The notes: a model not told the origin generated them from the letters alone. A stretch of 7,760 nt of DNA from Lysobacteraceae bacterium (GCA_003449195.1 DMID01000182.1:1-7760); one strand, 5' to 3'. Positions 1-6,796 are shown, numbered from the stretch's first letter. Numbers and translations are program-made.

Positions 1-1
1 C

Positions 2-247
2 GAGTCGCGCTGGCGGCACGCGCCGTCCTCGGCCGTGGTGGCCTTCCGCGACGAGCTGGAAGAGGCCACCCACAGCGCACGCTTGTCGCGCAGCGGCCCG
101 GCCCCTGCGATCGCGCCGGTCACGGTGACGCCGCCCGCCCCGGCCTCGGCAGCCCAGACCAGCCCGATGAGGGGTGCGCAGACCGCACCGTCGCAGGGTT
201 TCCAGCCGGTGTCCGGCGACGACGTGAAGACCGAACAGCTGCAATGA
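2..247 (+). CDS. C-terminal tail of an unidentified protein (5' partial)
   Basis: An open frame enters from the left edge and stops at TGA 245-247, giving 81 residues of a longer protein. The first 30 or so residues (ESRWRHAPSSAVVAFRDELE...) look like a folded C-terminal end with a charged helix. The last 45 are a low-complexity Pro/Ala/Thr/Ser-rich tail that is probably disordered. I do not recognise the family. The phrase APSSAVVAFRDEL loosely recalls the C-terminal helix of LysR-type regulators, but this is too short to claim. Codon use matches the neighbours (strong third-position G/C), which supports real coding. A nested inverted repeat follows 22 bases after the stop and may end its transcript. 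Confidence 0.55.
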   Translation, partial: ESRWRHAPSSAVVAFRDELEEATHSARLSRSGPAPAIAPVTVTPPAPASAAQTSPMRGAQTAPSQGFQPVSGDDVKTEQLQ

Positions 248-268
248 CAGCGGTCAGCCGCACCGGTT

Positions 269-327
269 TGCACATGTCTTGACGCATGCTTGGCCGCAGC
301 CTTTTCCAAGGCTGTCGGACATGTGCA
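269..327. repeat. Nested inverted repeat (possible terminator or structured RNA)
   Basis: Outer arms TGCACATGTC (269-278) and GACATGTGCA (318-327) are perfect 10-base reverse complements. Inside them lies a separate perfect hairpin, CAGCCTT (297-303), loop TTCC, AAGGCTG (308-314). No T-run follows the inner stem, so it is not a classical Rho-independent terminator. It sits just after the upstream gene and 179 bases before the next start. It could be a transcript end, a two-level RNA fold, or a palindromic protein-binding site. Confidence 0.5.
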
Positions 328-493
328 TTTGACCTCGATCAATGACGTCCGTGCGCGTGGGCGCGAGCTTGCACGCCAAGCCGTTCGTCCGGTGGTGGAT
401 TGACCCTCGCCTGTCTCGTCACCCCTGAACCGGCCACATTGCCGGTGCGTTTCGCCTGCGGGCGGAGCGTGCGGGTGGGTCGTCATCACAAGC

Positions 494-499
494 GAGGGA
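494..499 (+). promoter_or_regulatory. Ribosome binding site for the Tat-signal dehydrogenase ORF
   Basis: GAGGGA lies 6 bases before ATG 506. It is the best Shine-Dalgarno match in the region. It decides the start: translation begins with the twin-arginine peptide, not at the upstream TTG at 400 that is open in the dehydrogenase frame. Confidence 0.6.
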
Positions 500-505
500 T
501 ACACC

Positions 506-1518
506 ATGAAACGCCGCAATTTCCTGCTGGGCCGCGCCGCGCTGTCCGGCGGCCTGATTTCCAGCGCCTTGCCGCTGGGCGCACAAACGCTTCGCCAGCC
601 GTCACCTTCCACCGCCGCTCCAGCAAGTGCCGGCGCTGCGTTGACACCGTCTTCCACGCCTGTCATCACCGGACATACGAAGATGCTGCGGTGATCGGCC
701 ACCCGGTCGAACACTCCAAGTCGCCGCGCATCCACAACGTGGCGCTGGCCAAGCTGGGGCTCGATTACGCCTACATGGTCTTCGACATCGACGAGGGCGA
801 GCTGCCGCAACTGGTGGCCGCGTTCAAGACGCTGAAGGTGCGTGGCTGGAATCTCACCACCCCCGACAAGCACGGCATCCTCAAGCTGGTCGACAAGGTG
901 TCGCCGGTGTCCGAGCTGGTCGAGGCGGCCAATACCGTGGTCAACGACGACGGCGTGCTCACCGCGTACACCACCGACGGCATCGGCCAGGTGCAGTCGC
1001 TGCACGATGCGGGCATCGAAGTGGCCGGCCGCACCATCACCCAGATGGGCTGCGGCGGTGCCGGCTCGGCCATCGCCGCCCAGTTCATCGAGGACGGCGT
1101 GAAGGAATTGAACATCTACAACCGGCGCGACGAGTTCTTCGAACCGGCCAAGGCGCTGGCCGAGCGGATCAACGCGCGCGGCAAGGGCAAGGTGGTCGTG
1201 CGTGATCTGGCCGATGTGGCGGCGTTCCGCAAGTCGGTCAAGGCCTCGTCGATCCTGATCAACACCACCAGCGTGGGTTTCGCCCAGCAAGAAGGTCACT
1301 CGGCATTGCCGGACGAGGCGGTGTTGAGGCCTGATCTGTTCATCTCCGAAATCGTCTACAGCCCGGCCCGCACCACCTTCATCGAGCAGGCAGAGAAAGC
1401 GGGCTGCAAGTCGATCAACGGCATCGGCATGCTGGTGCATCAGGCGGCGGCTTCGTTCAAGATGTGGACCGGGGAAAACATGCCCGTGGCCGACATCAAG
1501 CGGCTGCTGTTCTCCTGA
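506..1518 (+). pseudogene. Tat-signal shikimate/quinate dehydrogenase (YdiB/AroE family), frameshifted
   Basis: The family reduces 3-dehydroshikimate or dehydroquinate, or runs the reverse, with NAD(P)H. The ORF from ATG 506 starts MKRRNFLLGRAALSGG, a twin-arginine signal (RRNFLL, weakly hydrophobic core, possible cleavage after Ala-26, LGA|QT). A Pro/Ala/Ser linker follows, then ITGHTKM, after which it stops at TGA 692. The enzyme continues in the -1 frame (AVIGHPVEHSKSP...) to TGA 1516-1518. ITGHTK is the usual lead-in of YdiB-like enzymes, so the two halves belong together; one missing base near 683-690 explains the break. Family residues seen: Ser-x-Ser (HSKSP), Lys of TPDK (868-870), Asn of ANTVV, Asp of TTDG (976-978), glycine loop GCGGAG (1048-1065), NRRDEFF (1120-1140, the YdiB-type cofactor signature) and Gln of VHQAA (1441-1443). 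Repaired length would be 337 residues, with the enzyme part about 275, normal for the family. Intact residues suggest a sequence error or very recent damage. Periplasmic location is inferred. Family assignment is sure; functional state is not. Confidence 0.85.
683..690 (+). other. Apparent one-base deletion (frameshift) in the dehydrogenase gene
   Basis: Reading frame 2 carries the signal peptide and ITGHTKM (to 685). Frame 1 carries AVIGHPVEHS from 688. Adding one base after ATG 683-685 joins them without loss of family sequence. The context (AAGATGCTGCG) is neither a homopolymer nor a slippery heptamer, so programmed frameshifting is unlikely. Confidence 0.75.
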
Positions 1519-1529
1519 TCCGGCAGGGA

Positions 1530-1562
1530 CGCTTCCGGGGCCGCGGTTCCGCCCCGGAAGCG
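1530..1562 (+). terminator. Strong hairpin, probable terminator after the dehydrogenase gene
   Basis: CGCTTCCGGGGC (1530-1541) and GCCCCGGAAGCG (1551-1562) form a perfect 12-base stem with a 9-base loop, starting 11 bases after the dehydrogenase stop. The bases after it (GTTCCGTTC) are only modestly T-rich, so termination may be partial or Rho-assisted. It separates the dehydrogenase transcript from tatA, 81 bases downstream. It could also act as a 3' stability stem. Confidence 0.6.
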
Positions 1563-1643
1563 GTTCCGTTCAGGCGGCAGGCGTGTCCTGCGGCCGGCGG
1601 GGCGCTATCCTTCATCACGTTCAACGAATAGCGGGTGGCTGAC

Positions 1644-1874
1644 ATGGGTGCTTGGGGCTTGGGGCATTGGCTGGTGGTGCTGGCAATCGTGCTGCTGGTG
1701 TTCGGCACCAAGCGGTTGACCAGTGGTGCGAAGGATCTCGGCAACGCGGTCAAGGAATTCAAGAAGGGCATGCACGACGACGACAAGCCGGCCGCGCAGC
1801 TTGGCGACGCCTCGCGCAAGGCCGACGAGGCGCCGGCGTCCAGGACGGTCCAGGACGACCGCGAGCCGCGCTGA
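1644..1874 (+). CDS. tatA: Sec-independent protein translocase subunit TatA
   Basis: TatA is the small membrane protein that multimerises to form the transport route for folded twin-arginine proteins across the inner membrane. The 76-residue product has the family plan: a short periplasmic N-terminus (MGAWGLGHW), one membrane helix (about residues 8-20), the FGTKRL hinge, an amphipathic helix (LTSGAKDLGNAVKEFKKGM), then a charged disordered tail. An alternative GTG at 1635 would add VAD. I prefer ATG 1644 because TatA proteins normally begin MG..., and GGTGG sits 5 bases upstream. It is the first gene of tatABC, with 24 bases to tatB. A weak TATCCT at 1606-1611 is the only promoter hint. No lesion is seen. 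Confidence 0.93.
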   Translation: MGAWGLGHWLVVLAIVLLVFGTKRLTSGAKDLGNAVKEFKKGMHDDDKPAAQLGDASRKADEAPASRTVQDDREPR

Positions 1875-1898
1875 CTTCGGCCGGCCGGGTTTCCCCGC

Positions 1899-2303
1899 AT
1901 GTTCGACATCGGCTTCAGCGAACTGCTGGTGATCGCCGTGGTCGCATTGGTGGTGCTCGGCCCGGAGCGCCTGCCCAAGGCTGCGCGCTTTGCCGGCCTG
2001 TGGGTGCGGCGCGCGCGCGCGCAGTGGAATTCGGTCAAGGACGAGCTCGAACGCGAGCTGGCCGCCGACGAGCTCAAGCGCGAATTGCAGCAGGCCCGCG
2101 ATGCACTGAACCGGGCCGAATCCGAGCTGCATCGCGCCGATGCGCAGGTCCGTGCCGGCATCGACGAAGCGCGCCAATTGCCTGCTGCGACGGGCGATGC
2201 TTCGGCCGTGCACGCCGATACCGTCGCCCACGCCGACGCAACAGCATTGTCGCCGGCTGCTGCGACTGACTCCGTGACCGAAGAGCATCCGCCCCGTGTC
2301 TGA
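1899..2303 (+). CDS. tatB: Sec-independent protein translocase subunit TatB
   Basis: TatB pairs with TatC to form the receptor complex that binds twin-arginine signal peptides. The 134-residue product starts MFDIGFSELLVIAVVALVVLG, almost the canonical TatB N-terminus, including Glu-8 in the membrane helix. The conserved GPERLP hinge follows, then a long charged amphipathic and coiled region (about residues 35-95) and an Ala/Asp/Val/Thr-rich tail. It differs from TatA by the FDIGFSEL start and the longer cytoplasmic helix. A (GC)7 dinucleotide tract at 2009-2022 encodes the Arg/Ala run after the hinge. Its end overlaps the tatC start by 8 bases, so the two are likely translationally coupled. 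Confidence 0.95.
   Translation: MFDIGFSELLVIAVVALVVLGPERLPKAARFAGLWVRRARAQWNSVKDELERELAADELKRELQQARDALNRAESELHRADAQVRAGIDEARQLPAATGDASAVHADTVAHADATALSPAAATDSVTEEHPPRV
2009..2022 (+). repeat. (GC)7 dinucleotide tract inside tatB
   Basis: Seven GC units lie within the coding part of the TatB amphipathic helix (residues RRARAQ). A gain or loss of one unit would shift the frame. In a GC-rich genome such a tract can arise simply from Arg and Ala codons. Confidence 0.6.
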
Positions 2304-3039
2304 GCCCGATTCGGAAGGCAGCCTGATCGAGCATCTGGTCGAACTGCGCACCCGGCTGGTGCGCGCACTGGCCGGCGTGGGCATCGTGCTGGCCTGCCTG
2401 CTGCCCTTCACCAGCACGCTGTACACGTGGCTGGCCGCACCGTTGATGGCCCGGCTGCCGGCCGGACAGGCGCTGATCGCGATGAATCCGGCCGGTGCGT
2501 TCTTCGCCCCGCTCAAGCTGACCTTCTTCGTCGCCCTGTTTGCCGCCGCGCCGTGGGTGCTGTACCAGGCTTGGGCGTTCGTCGCCCCGGGGCTGTATGC
2601 GCGGGAAAAGAAACTGGCCACGCCGCTGCTGGCGTCGGCGGTGCTGCTGTTCTATTCCGGCTGCGCCTTCGCGTACTTCGTGGTGCTGCCCTCGGTGTTC
2701 AATTTCCTGGTCAAGTTCAAGCCGGACGTGGTGTCGATCACGCCGGACGCCAATGCGTACCTGGACTTCGTGCTGGTGATTTTCTTCGCCTTCGGCGCCA
2801 GCTTCGAGTTGCCGGTGGCGCTGGTGATTCTGGTGTTGCTGGGCTGGGTCAGCCCCCGGCAACTGCGCGAGGCGCGGGGCTATGCCATCGTCGGCATCTT
2901 CATTCTGGCCGCGGTGATCACCCCGCCCGACGTGGTGTCCCAGCTGTTGCTGGCAGTGCCGATGTGCCTGCTGTACGAGGCCGGGATACTGGCGGCCACG
3001 CTGGCGGTGCGCTCGCGCCCGGAGCGGTCGTCGGGCTGA
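2296..3039 (+). CDS. tatC: Sec-independent protein translocase subunit TatC
   Basis: TatC is the six-helix membrane core that recognises the twin-arginine motif. The 247-residue product is close to the usual ~250. Family marks: the N-terminal cytoplasmic motif IEHLVELRTRL, the first-loop APGLYAREKK with the conserved Glu that contacts the signal peptide, the helix Glu in FGASFELPVAL, and TPPDVVSQLLLAVPMCLLYEAG near the end. Hydrophobic segments are spaced as expected for six membrane spans. The GTG start at 2296 overlaps the tatB stop and fits the family N-terminus (MSEPDSEGSLIEHL). The tat operon ends here. The next gene is a signalling protein whose start is uncertain. No frameshift or stop is present. 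Confidence 0.96.
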   Translation: MSEPDSEGSLIEHLVELRTRLVRALAGVGIVLACLLPFTSTLYTWLAAPLMARLPAGQALIAMNPAGAFFAPLKLTFFVALFAAAPWVLYQAWAFVAPGLYAREKKLATPLLASAVLLFYSGCAFAYFVVLPSVFNFLVKFKPDVVSITPDANAYLDFVLVIFFAFGASFELPVALVILVLLGWVSPRQLREARGYAIVGIFILAAVITPPDVVSQLLLAVPMCLLYEAGILAATLAVRSRPERSSG

Positions 3040-3051
3040 TCTCACGCCTTC

Positions 3052-3081
3052 TTGACGTATCCGTATGGTCACTGGGATACA
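3052..3081 (+). promoter_or_regulatory. Weak sigma-70-like promoter candidate before the hybrid kinase
   Basis: TTGACG (3052-3057) matches the -35 consensus at 5 of 6. GATACA (3076-3081) follows at an 18-base spacing and matches the -10 only moderately. It begins 12 bases after the tatC stop. If it is used, the first TTG of the kinase frame (3052) cannot be the start and initiation would lie further on (TTG 3100 or 3196). The evidence is pattern only. Confidence 0.28.
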
Positions 3082-3491
3082 GTCGGCAGCGTCTCCGGCT
3101 TGCGCCCGGTCGGCAGGCACCAGCAGGGGGCGGATTTCCGGGTTCACGTCACTCTGCCGTCAGAACGACCGGCGGGCTGGTTCGCTCGCCAGACCTTGAC
3201 CCGCAAGCCGCTGCTTGCGTTCACCGCGATTTTCCTGTGCATCCTGACTCTCAGCGTGTTCACGCTGTGGACTTTCCGTACCGGCGTGGAATCCCGCCGG
3301 GTCGAGGATGTGCAGCTCGAAGCGGTCCGGCGGGCCCAAGAGGCCGGCCGGGCGATGCGGCTGCAGCAGGTGGCCATCCGCGACTACCTGCTCGGTACCG
3401 GCGACAGGCCGCTGCAGCGACTGGATCAGGCGCGGCAGACCCGCGAAAAGGCCTTGCTGCGGGCGATCGATCTGGCCGGAAACACGGATGT

Positions 3492-3497
3492 GGGGGG
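3492..3497 (+). other. G6 run where the kinase frame changes (apparent one-base deletion)
   Basis: Sensor sequence ends in frame 1 at AGNTDVGG and resumes in frame 0 at RIARAHDAALAWDRG. One extra G (G7) restores a continuous frame. Homopolymer length error or replication slippage is the likely cause. The tract also reads G GGG GGC in the incoming frame, which has the X XXY YYZ form of a -1 slippery site, and slippage there would give the same product. Confidence 0.75.
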
Positions 3498-4232
3498 CGA
3501 ATCGCCCGGGCACACGATGCGGCCTTGGCCTGGGATCGGGGCGTGGTCACCGTGCTGCAGCGTCATGCGCCGCCCTCACCCGACGGCGCGCCGCCGACGC
3601 ACGAGCAGCAACGCGCGGCGATTCATTATCTCGAAGCGAACAATGCCGCGCTGTCCACGGCCGTGCTGGCCGATCTGGACGCGCTGTACGGCTCGGAGAT
3701 GCGCCGCTTCGTGCAGCAGCGCATCGCGCTGAATGCGACGATCCGAGAGAACCAGGTCGTGATCGTGGTGCTGCTGGTGCTGGCCTTGCTGGTGGCGGTG
3801 CTGTCGGTGTGGGGCGCATCCCGGCTGGTGTCGCGGCCGATCCACATGCTCACCCGGCAGATGGGACGGCTGGCCGGCGGCGAATTCGACATCCAGGTGC
3901 CGTACCAGCACCGCGCCGACGAGATCGGCGACAGCGCGCGCGCGGTGGAGGTGTTCCGGCTGACCTCCATCGCCAACCGCGACGGCAACTGGGTGAAGAT
4001 CAGCGCCGGTGAAGTGGCGACCGCGCTGCAGGCCGCGATGACCCAGGAAGCCTACGTGCAGACGCTGGTCAACGAGATCACCCCGCGCATCGGTGCCGGC
4101 GTCGGCGTGTTCTTCGCCTGGGACGAGGCCGCCGCCGAACTGCGCCTGCTCGGCAGCTACGGCTTCCAGCGGCGCAAGCACCTGGGCCTGCACTATGCGC
4201 TGGGCGAGGGCCTGATCGGCCAATGCGCGCTG

Positions 4233-4235
4233 TAG
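4233..4235 (+). other. In-frame TAG inside the kinase GAF domain
   Basis: The same frame runs GEGLIGQCAL before and RKRIVLDRVPEAFF after this TAG. GAF domains of this kind usually carry a charged residue, often Glu, at this point, so GAG to TAG is the simplest single-base explanation. Both flanks match one continuous GAF fold, so this is not a natural gene end. Confidence 0.8.
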
Positions 4236-4247
4236 CGCAAGCGCATC

Positions 4248-6785
4248 GTGCTGGATCGCGTGCCGGAAGCCTTTTTCGCGATCCATTCGGCCACCGGCGA
4301 AGCCGCGCCCCGCCAGGTGATGGCCGTGCCCTTGCTGCTGCAGGACCGCTTGCTGGGCGTGTTCGAGTTCGGCACCTTCGGTGCCATCGGTGCGGCGGCC
4401 GAGGGCTTCGTCGAGGAGTTGCTGCCCACCGCGGCATTGGGCCTGGACAACATCCGCCGTGCCGAGCACACCCGCGAGCTGCTCGAGAAAACCCGTGCCC
4501 AGGCGCTGGCGCTGGAGCAGTCCGAAGAAAAGCTGCGCATGCAGGAGGAGCTGCGCGCCACCAACGAGGAGCTGCAGCAGAAGACCGTCGAACTCGAAGA
4601 ACACACCCAGCGCCTGGCAGCATCCGAGGAAGAACTGCGCGTGCAGGCCGAGGAGTTGCAGGCCTCCAACGAGGAACTGCGGCAGAAGAGCGAAATCCTC
4701 AACGAACAGAAGCAGGTGCTGGAAGACCTGCAGCGCGAAACCGAACTCAAGGCGCAGGCGCTGGCACGCGCGAGCCAGTACAAGACAGACTTCCTCGCCA
4801 ACATGTCCCACGAGCTGCGCACGCCGCTCAACAGCCTGCTGATCCTGTCCAAGGAGCTGGCCGAGAACGCGCAGCAGCATCTGGATGCCGAGGAGGTGGA
4901 ATCGGCGCAGGTCATCCACGATTCCGGCTCCAACCTGCTGCGCCTGATCAACGACATCCTCGACCTGTCCAAGATCGAGGCCGGCAAGATGGACGTGTAC
5001 CGCGAGGAGGTCGAGGTCGAAGCGATCACCCGCGAGGTGATGCGCCATTTCCGCCATGTCGCGCTGGACAACCGGCTGGCCTTCGACATCGAGGTCGGCG
5101 ACGACGTGCCGGCCACGCTCGGTACCGACCGTCCCAAGCTGCAGCAGATCCTCAACAACCTGCTGGGCAATGCGTTCAAGTTCACCCATGAAGGTTCGGT
5201 GACGCTGCGCGTGGTGCGTGCCGGGCACGCGCTGTTGCGCCGGATCGGTGCCGACGATGCCGCGCATTACCTGGCCATGTCGGTGGCCGATACCGGCATC
5301 GGCATCCCGCAGGAGCGGCTGGATTCGATCTTCGAGGCTTTCGAGCAGGTCGATTCCAGCACCAGCCGCCACTACGGCGGCAGCGGTCTGGGCCTGGCGA
5401 TCGCGCGCAAGCTGGCGCAGCTGCTCGGTGGCCAGTTGCTGGCCGACAGCGTGGTCGAGGAAGGCAGCACGTTCACGCTGATGCTGCCCCTGGACGAGGT
5501 CGCTCCGGTTGCGGCGGCGGCACCGGCAAGGCCGGTGCAGGACATGATGCGCAACCCGGCCGCGCTGAGCCATGCGGCCACCCCGGCGCCGCGCCTGACC
5601 GACTGGATTCCCGACGACCGCCACACGATTTCGCCGGGCGATACCGTGATCCTGACCATCGAGGACGACCCGGCCTTCGCCCGCATCCTGGTGGACATGA
5701 TCCGGCGCAAGGGCCACCGCGCGCTGGCTGCGGCCGATGGCGAAACCGGGCTGGAGCTTGCCCGCAGCTACCGCCCCACCGCGATCCTGCTGGACGTGAT
5801 GCTGCCGGGCATGGACGGCTGGTCGGTGATGGAGCAGCTGCGCCGCGAGCCGGCGCTGCGCTCGATCCCGGTGCACTTCATCTCCGCCGTGGACGAGGCC
5901 GCCAAGGGCGAGGCGATGGGCGCGGTCGGCTACCTGACCAAGCCGGTGGACCGCAAGGCGCTGACCGATGCCTTCGACCGCCTGCTCGACGTGGCCGGCA
6001 AGATCGTCCGGCGCCTGCTGCTGGTGGACGACGATGCCGATTCGCGCTTGGCCATCCGCCACCTGCTGCAAGGCGAGAAGCTGCAGATCGACGAAGCCGC
6101 CTCGGGCGAGGAGGCGCTGGAAAAGCTGCAGGGAGAGGGCTACGACTGCATCGTGCTCGACCTCAATCTCGGCGGCATTTCCGGTGCCGAGCTGCTGGAA
6201 CGGGCTTCGGCGCGGATGCCGCTGCCGCCGGTGGTGATCTATTCCGGGCATGAGCTCAGCCGCGAGGAAAGCCTGCGCCTGCGCCAGTACACCGACAGCA
6301 TCGTCATCAAGGGGTTGCGCTCGCAGGAGCGCCTGCTGGACGAGGTCAGCCTGTTCCTGCACAGCATCGGTTCGCGCGGCGCGCAGGGCGCGCAGGAGGC
6401 CGACGGCGGCCTGTCCAGTCATTCCGTGCTGTTGGTGGACGACGACATGCGCAACCTGTTCGCGTTGTCCAAGTCGTTGCGCGCGCGCGGCATGAACGTG
6501 CTGATGGCCCAGGACGGCTTCAAGGCGCTCAGGCAGCTGGAGGAGAACGACGACGCCGGGCTGGTGCTGATGGACATCATGATGCCGGGCATGGACGGCT
6601 ACGAGACCACGCGCGAGATCCGCCGGCAGCCGCAGTGGGCGCACCTGCCGATCATCGCGGTGACCGCCAAGGCGATGCCGGGCGACCGCGACAAGTGCCT
6701 GGACGCCGGCGCCAACGACTACCTGACCAAGCCGGTGGACCTGGACAAGCTGCTGTCGATGATGCGGGTGTGGCTGCAGACGTGA
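4248..6785 (+). CDS. Catalytic and receiver part of the hybrid kinase (intact 845-residue open frame)
   Basis: This is the uninterrupted part of the kinase after the internal TAG, numbered from GTG 4248. It holds the rest of GAF (1-75); a coiled coil (about 78-175) built from two 34-residue copies; HisKA with phospho-acceptor His-188 (NMSHELRTPLN, 4809-4811); and an ATPase domain with N-box NNLLGNAFKFT (303), DTGIGIP (348) and GGSGLGLA (377). REC1 follows (467-585, phospho-Asp 516), then REC2 (588-710, Asp 638 in LDLNLGG) and REC3 (726-845, Asp 776 in MDIMMPGMDGYE). Expressed alone, for example by re-initiation, it would be a soluble, sensorless kinase with half a GAF domain. No good ribosome site precedes GTG 4248, so it is better seen as the 3' part of the gene starting near 3052-3196. 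The stop lies 11 bases before cheR. Confidence 0.9.
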   Translation: MLDRVPEAFFAIHSATGEAAPRQVMAVPLLLQDRLLGVFEFGTFGAIGAAAEGFVEELLPTAALGLDNIRRAEHTRELLEKTRAQALALEQSEEKLRMQEELRATNEELQQKTVELEEHTQRLAASEEELRVQAEELQASNEELRQKSEILNEQKQVLEDLQRETELKAQALARASQYKTDFLANMSHELRTPLNSLLILSKELAENAQQHLDAEEVESAQVIHDSGSNLLRLINDILDLSKIEAGKMDVYREEVEVEAITREVMRHFRHVALDNRLAFDIEVGDDVPATLGTDRPKLQQILNNLLGNAFKFTHEGSVTLRVVRAGHALLRRIGADDAAHYLAMSVADTGIGIPQERLDSIFEAFEQVDSSTSRHYGGSGLGLAIARKLAQLLGGQLLADSVVEEGSTFTLMLPLDEVAPVAAAAPARPVQDMMRNPAALSHAATPAPRLTDWIPDDRHTISPGDTVILTIEDDPAFARILVDMIRRKGHRALAAADGETGLELARSYRPTAILLDVMLPGMDGWSVMEQLRREPALRSIPVHFISAVDEAAKGEAMGAVGYLTKPVDRKALTDAFDRLLDVAGKIVRRLLLVDDDADSRLAIRHLLQGEKLQIDEAASGEEALEKLQGEGYDCIVLDLNLGGISGAELLERASARMPLPPVVIYSGHELSREESLRLRQYTDSIVIKGLRSQERLLDEVSLFLHSIGSRGAQGAQEADGGLSSHSVLLVDDDMRNLFALSKSLRARGMNVLMAQDGFKALRQLEENDDAGLVLMDIMMPGMDGYETTREIRRQPQWAHLPIIAVTAKAMPGDRDKCLDAGANDYLTKPVDLDKLLSMMRVWLQT
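4521..4724 (+). repeat. Two tandem 34-codon coiled-coil repeats in the kinase
   Basis: Copies start at 4521 (SEEKLRMQ-EELRATNEELQQK) and 4623 (SEEELRVQAEELQASNEELRQK), with a period of 102 bases. The protein copies are much closer than the DNA, where synonymous sites differ, so the duplication is old. The segment links GAF to HisKA and likely forms the signal-transmitting parallel coiled coil. Confidence 0.7.
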
Positions 6786-6796
6786 CGGGGACCGGC

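Larger units (their letters stand above)
248..505. other. Intergenic region upstream of the dehydrogenase gene
   Basis: This 258-base gap has no credible gene. It holds the nested inverted repeat at 269-327 and a small TGAC-N4-GTCA palindrome at 245-256 that overlaps the previous stop. Several TTGAC-like hexamers occur (279-284, 329-334, 400-405), but none has a convincing -10 element at 16-18 bases. The promoter of the downstream gene is therefore not assigned. A frame-1 open stretch from TTG 400 runs through the end of this gap, but its first ~95 residues resemble nothing and it lacks the twin-arginine start. Confidence 0.5.
3052..6785 (+). pseudogene. Membrane hybrid histidine kinase with three receiver domains; frameshift plus internal TAG
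   Basis: Repaired, this is one protein of about 1,200 residues. Order: membrane helix (frame 1, about 3208-3280, LLAFTAIFLCILTL); a CHASE3-like sensory segment (IRDYLLGTGDRPLQRL, then RIARAHDAALAWDRG after the shift); a second helix (about 3758-3820, VVIVVLLVLALL); HAMP (RPIHMLTRQMGRLAGGEFD); GAF (4080-4480, GEGLIGQCAL then TAG then RKRIVL); a long coiled coil; HisKA; HATPase; REC; REC; REC. Two lesions break it: a frame change at the G6 run 3492-3497 and TAG 4233-4235. All catalytic motifs are present, so decay would be recent, or these are sequence errors. The start is unclear: TTG at 3052, 3100 or 3196 are open, none with a good ribosome site; 3196 gives MTRKPLLAF directly before the first helix. 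The role is inferred: it senses an unknown signal and works with the CheR/CheB encoded after it. No Hpt domain is visible. Confidence 0.85.

Noticed and set aside
400..690. N-terminal extension of the dehydrogenase frame from TTG 400
   Set aside because: These ~95 residues match nothing, have no proper ribosome site, and overlap the better-supported ATG 506 frame with its twin-arginine signal.
1583..1611. Promoter for tatA using TATCCT at 1606-1611
   Set aside because: The -10 is only 4 of 6 and the matching -35 position (GTGTCC) is poor, so it is not listed as a feature.
2427..3497. Frame-0 open stretch before the kinase, running through tatC
   Set aside because: The frame is open only by composition. 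TatC occupies frame 1 there, and the sensor N-terminus (membrane helix, CHASE3-like) is in frame 1 until the G6 run.
3498..3732. Frame-1 continuation of the kinase sensor ORF past the G6 run
   Set aside because: After the run this frame becomes Arg/Pro/Ser-rich nonsense (MRRPHPTARRRRTSS), while frame 0 carries the real sensor and HAMP sequence.
4223..5191. A 322-codon + strand open frame overlapping the kinase
   Set aside because: It is Arg/Ala/Gly-rich shadow coding in another frame of the GAF and HisKA region.
5801..6600. Repeated 18-base stretch TGCCGGGCATGGACGGCT in REC1 and REC3
   Set aside because: It encodes the conserved LPGMDG/MPGMDG receiver loop with preferred codons, so it needs no special repeat explanation.
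3576..6644. A 1,022-codon open frame on the - strand opposite the kinase
   Set aside because: It is a mirror of the GC-rich kinase codons. Its sequence is low-complexity (His/Gln/Leu/Arg-rich), shows no domain, and the + strand has all kinase motifs in the right order.
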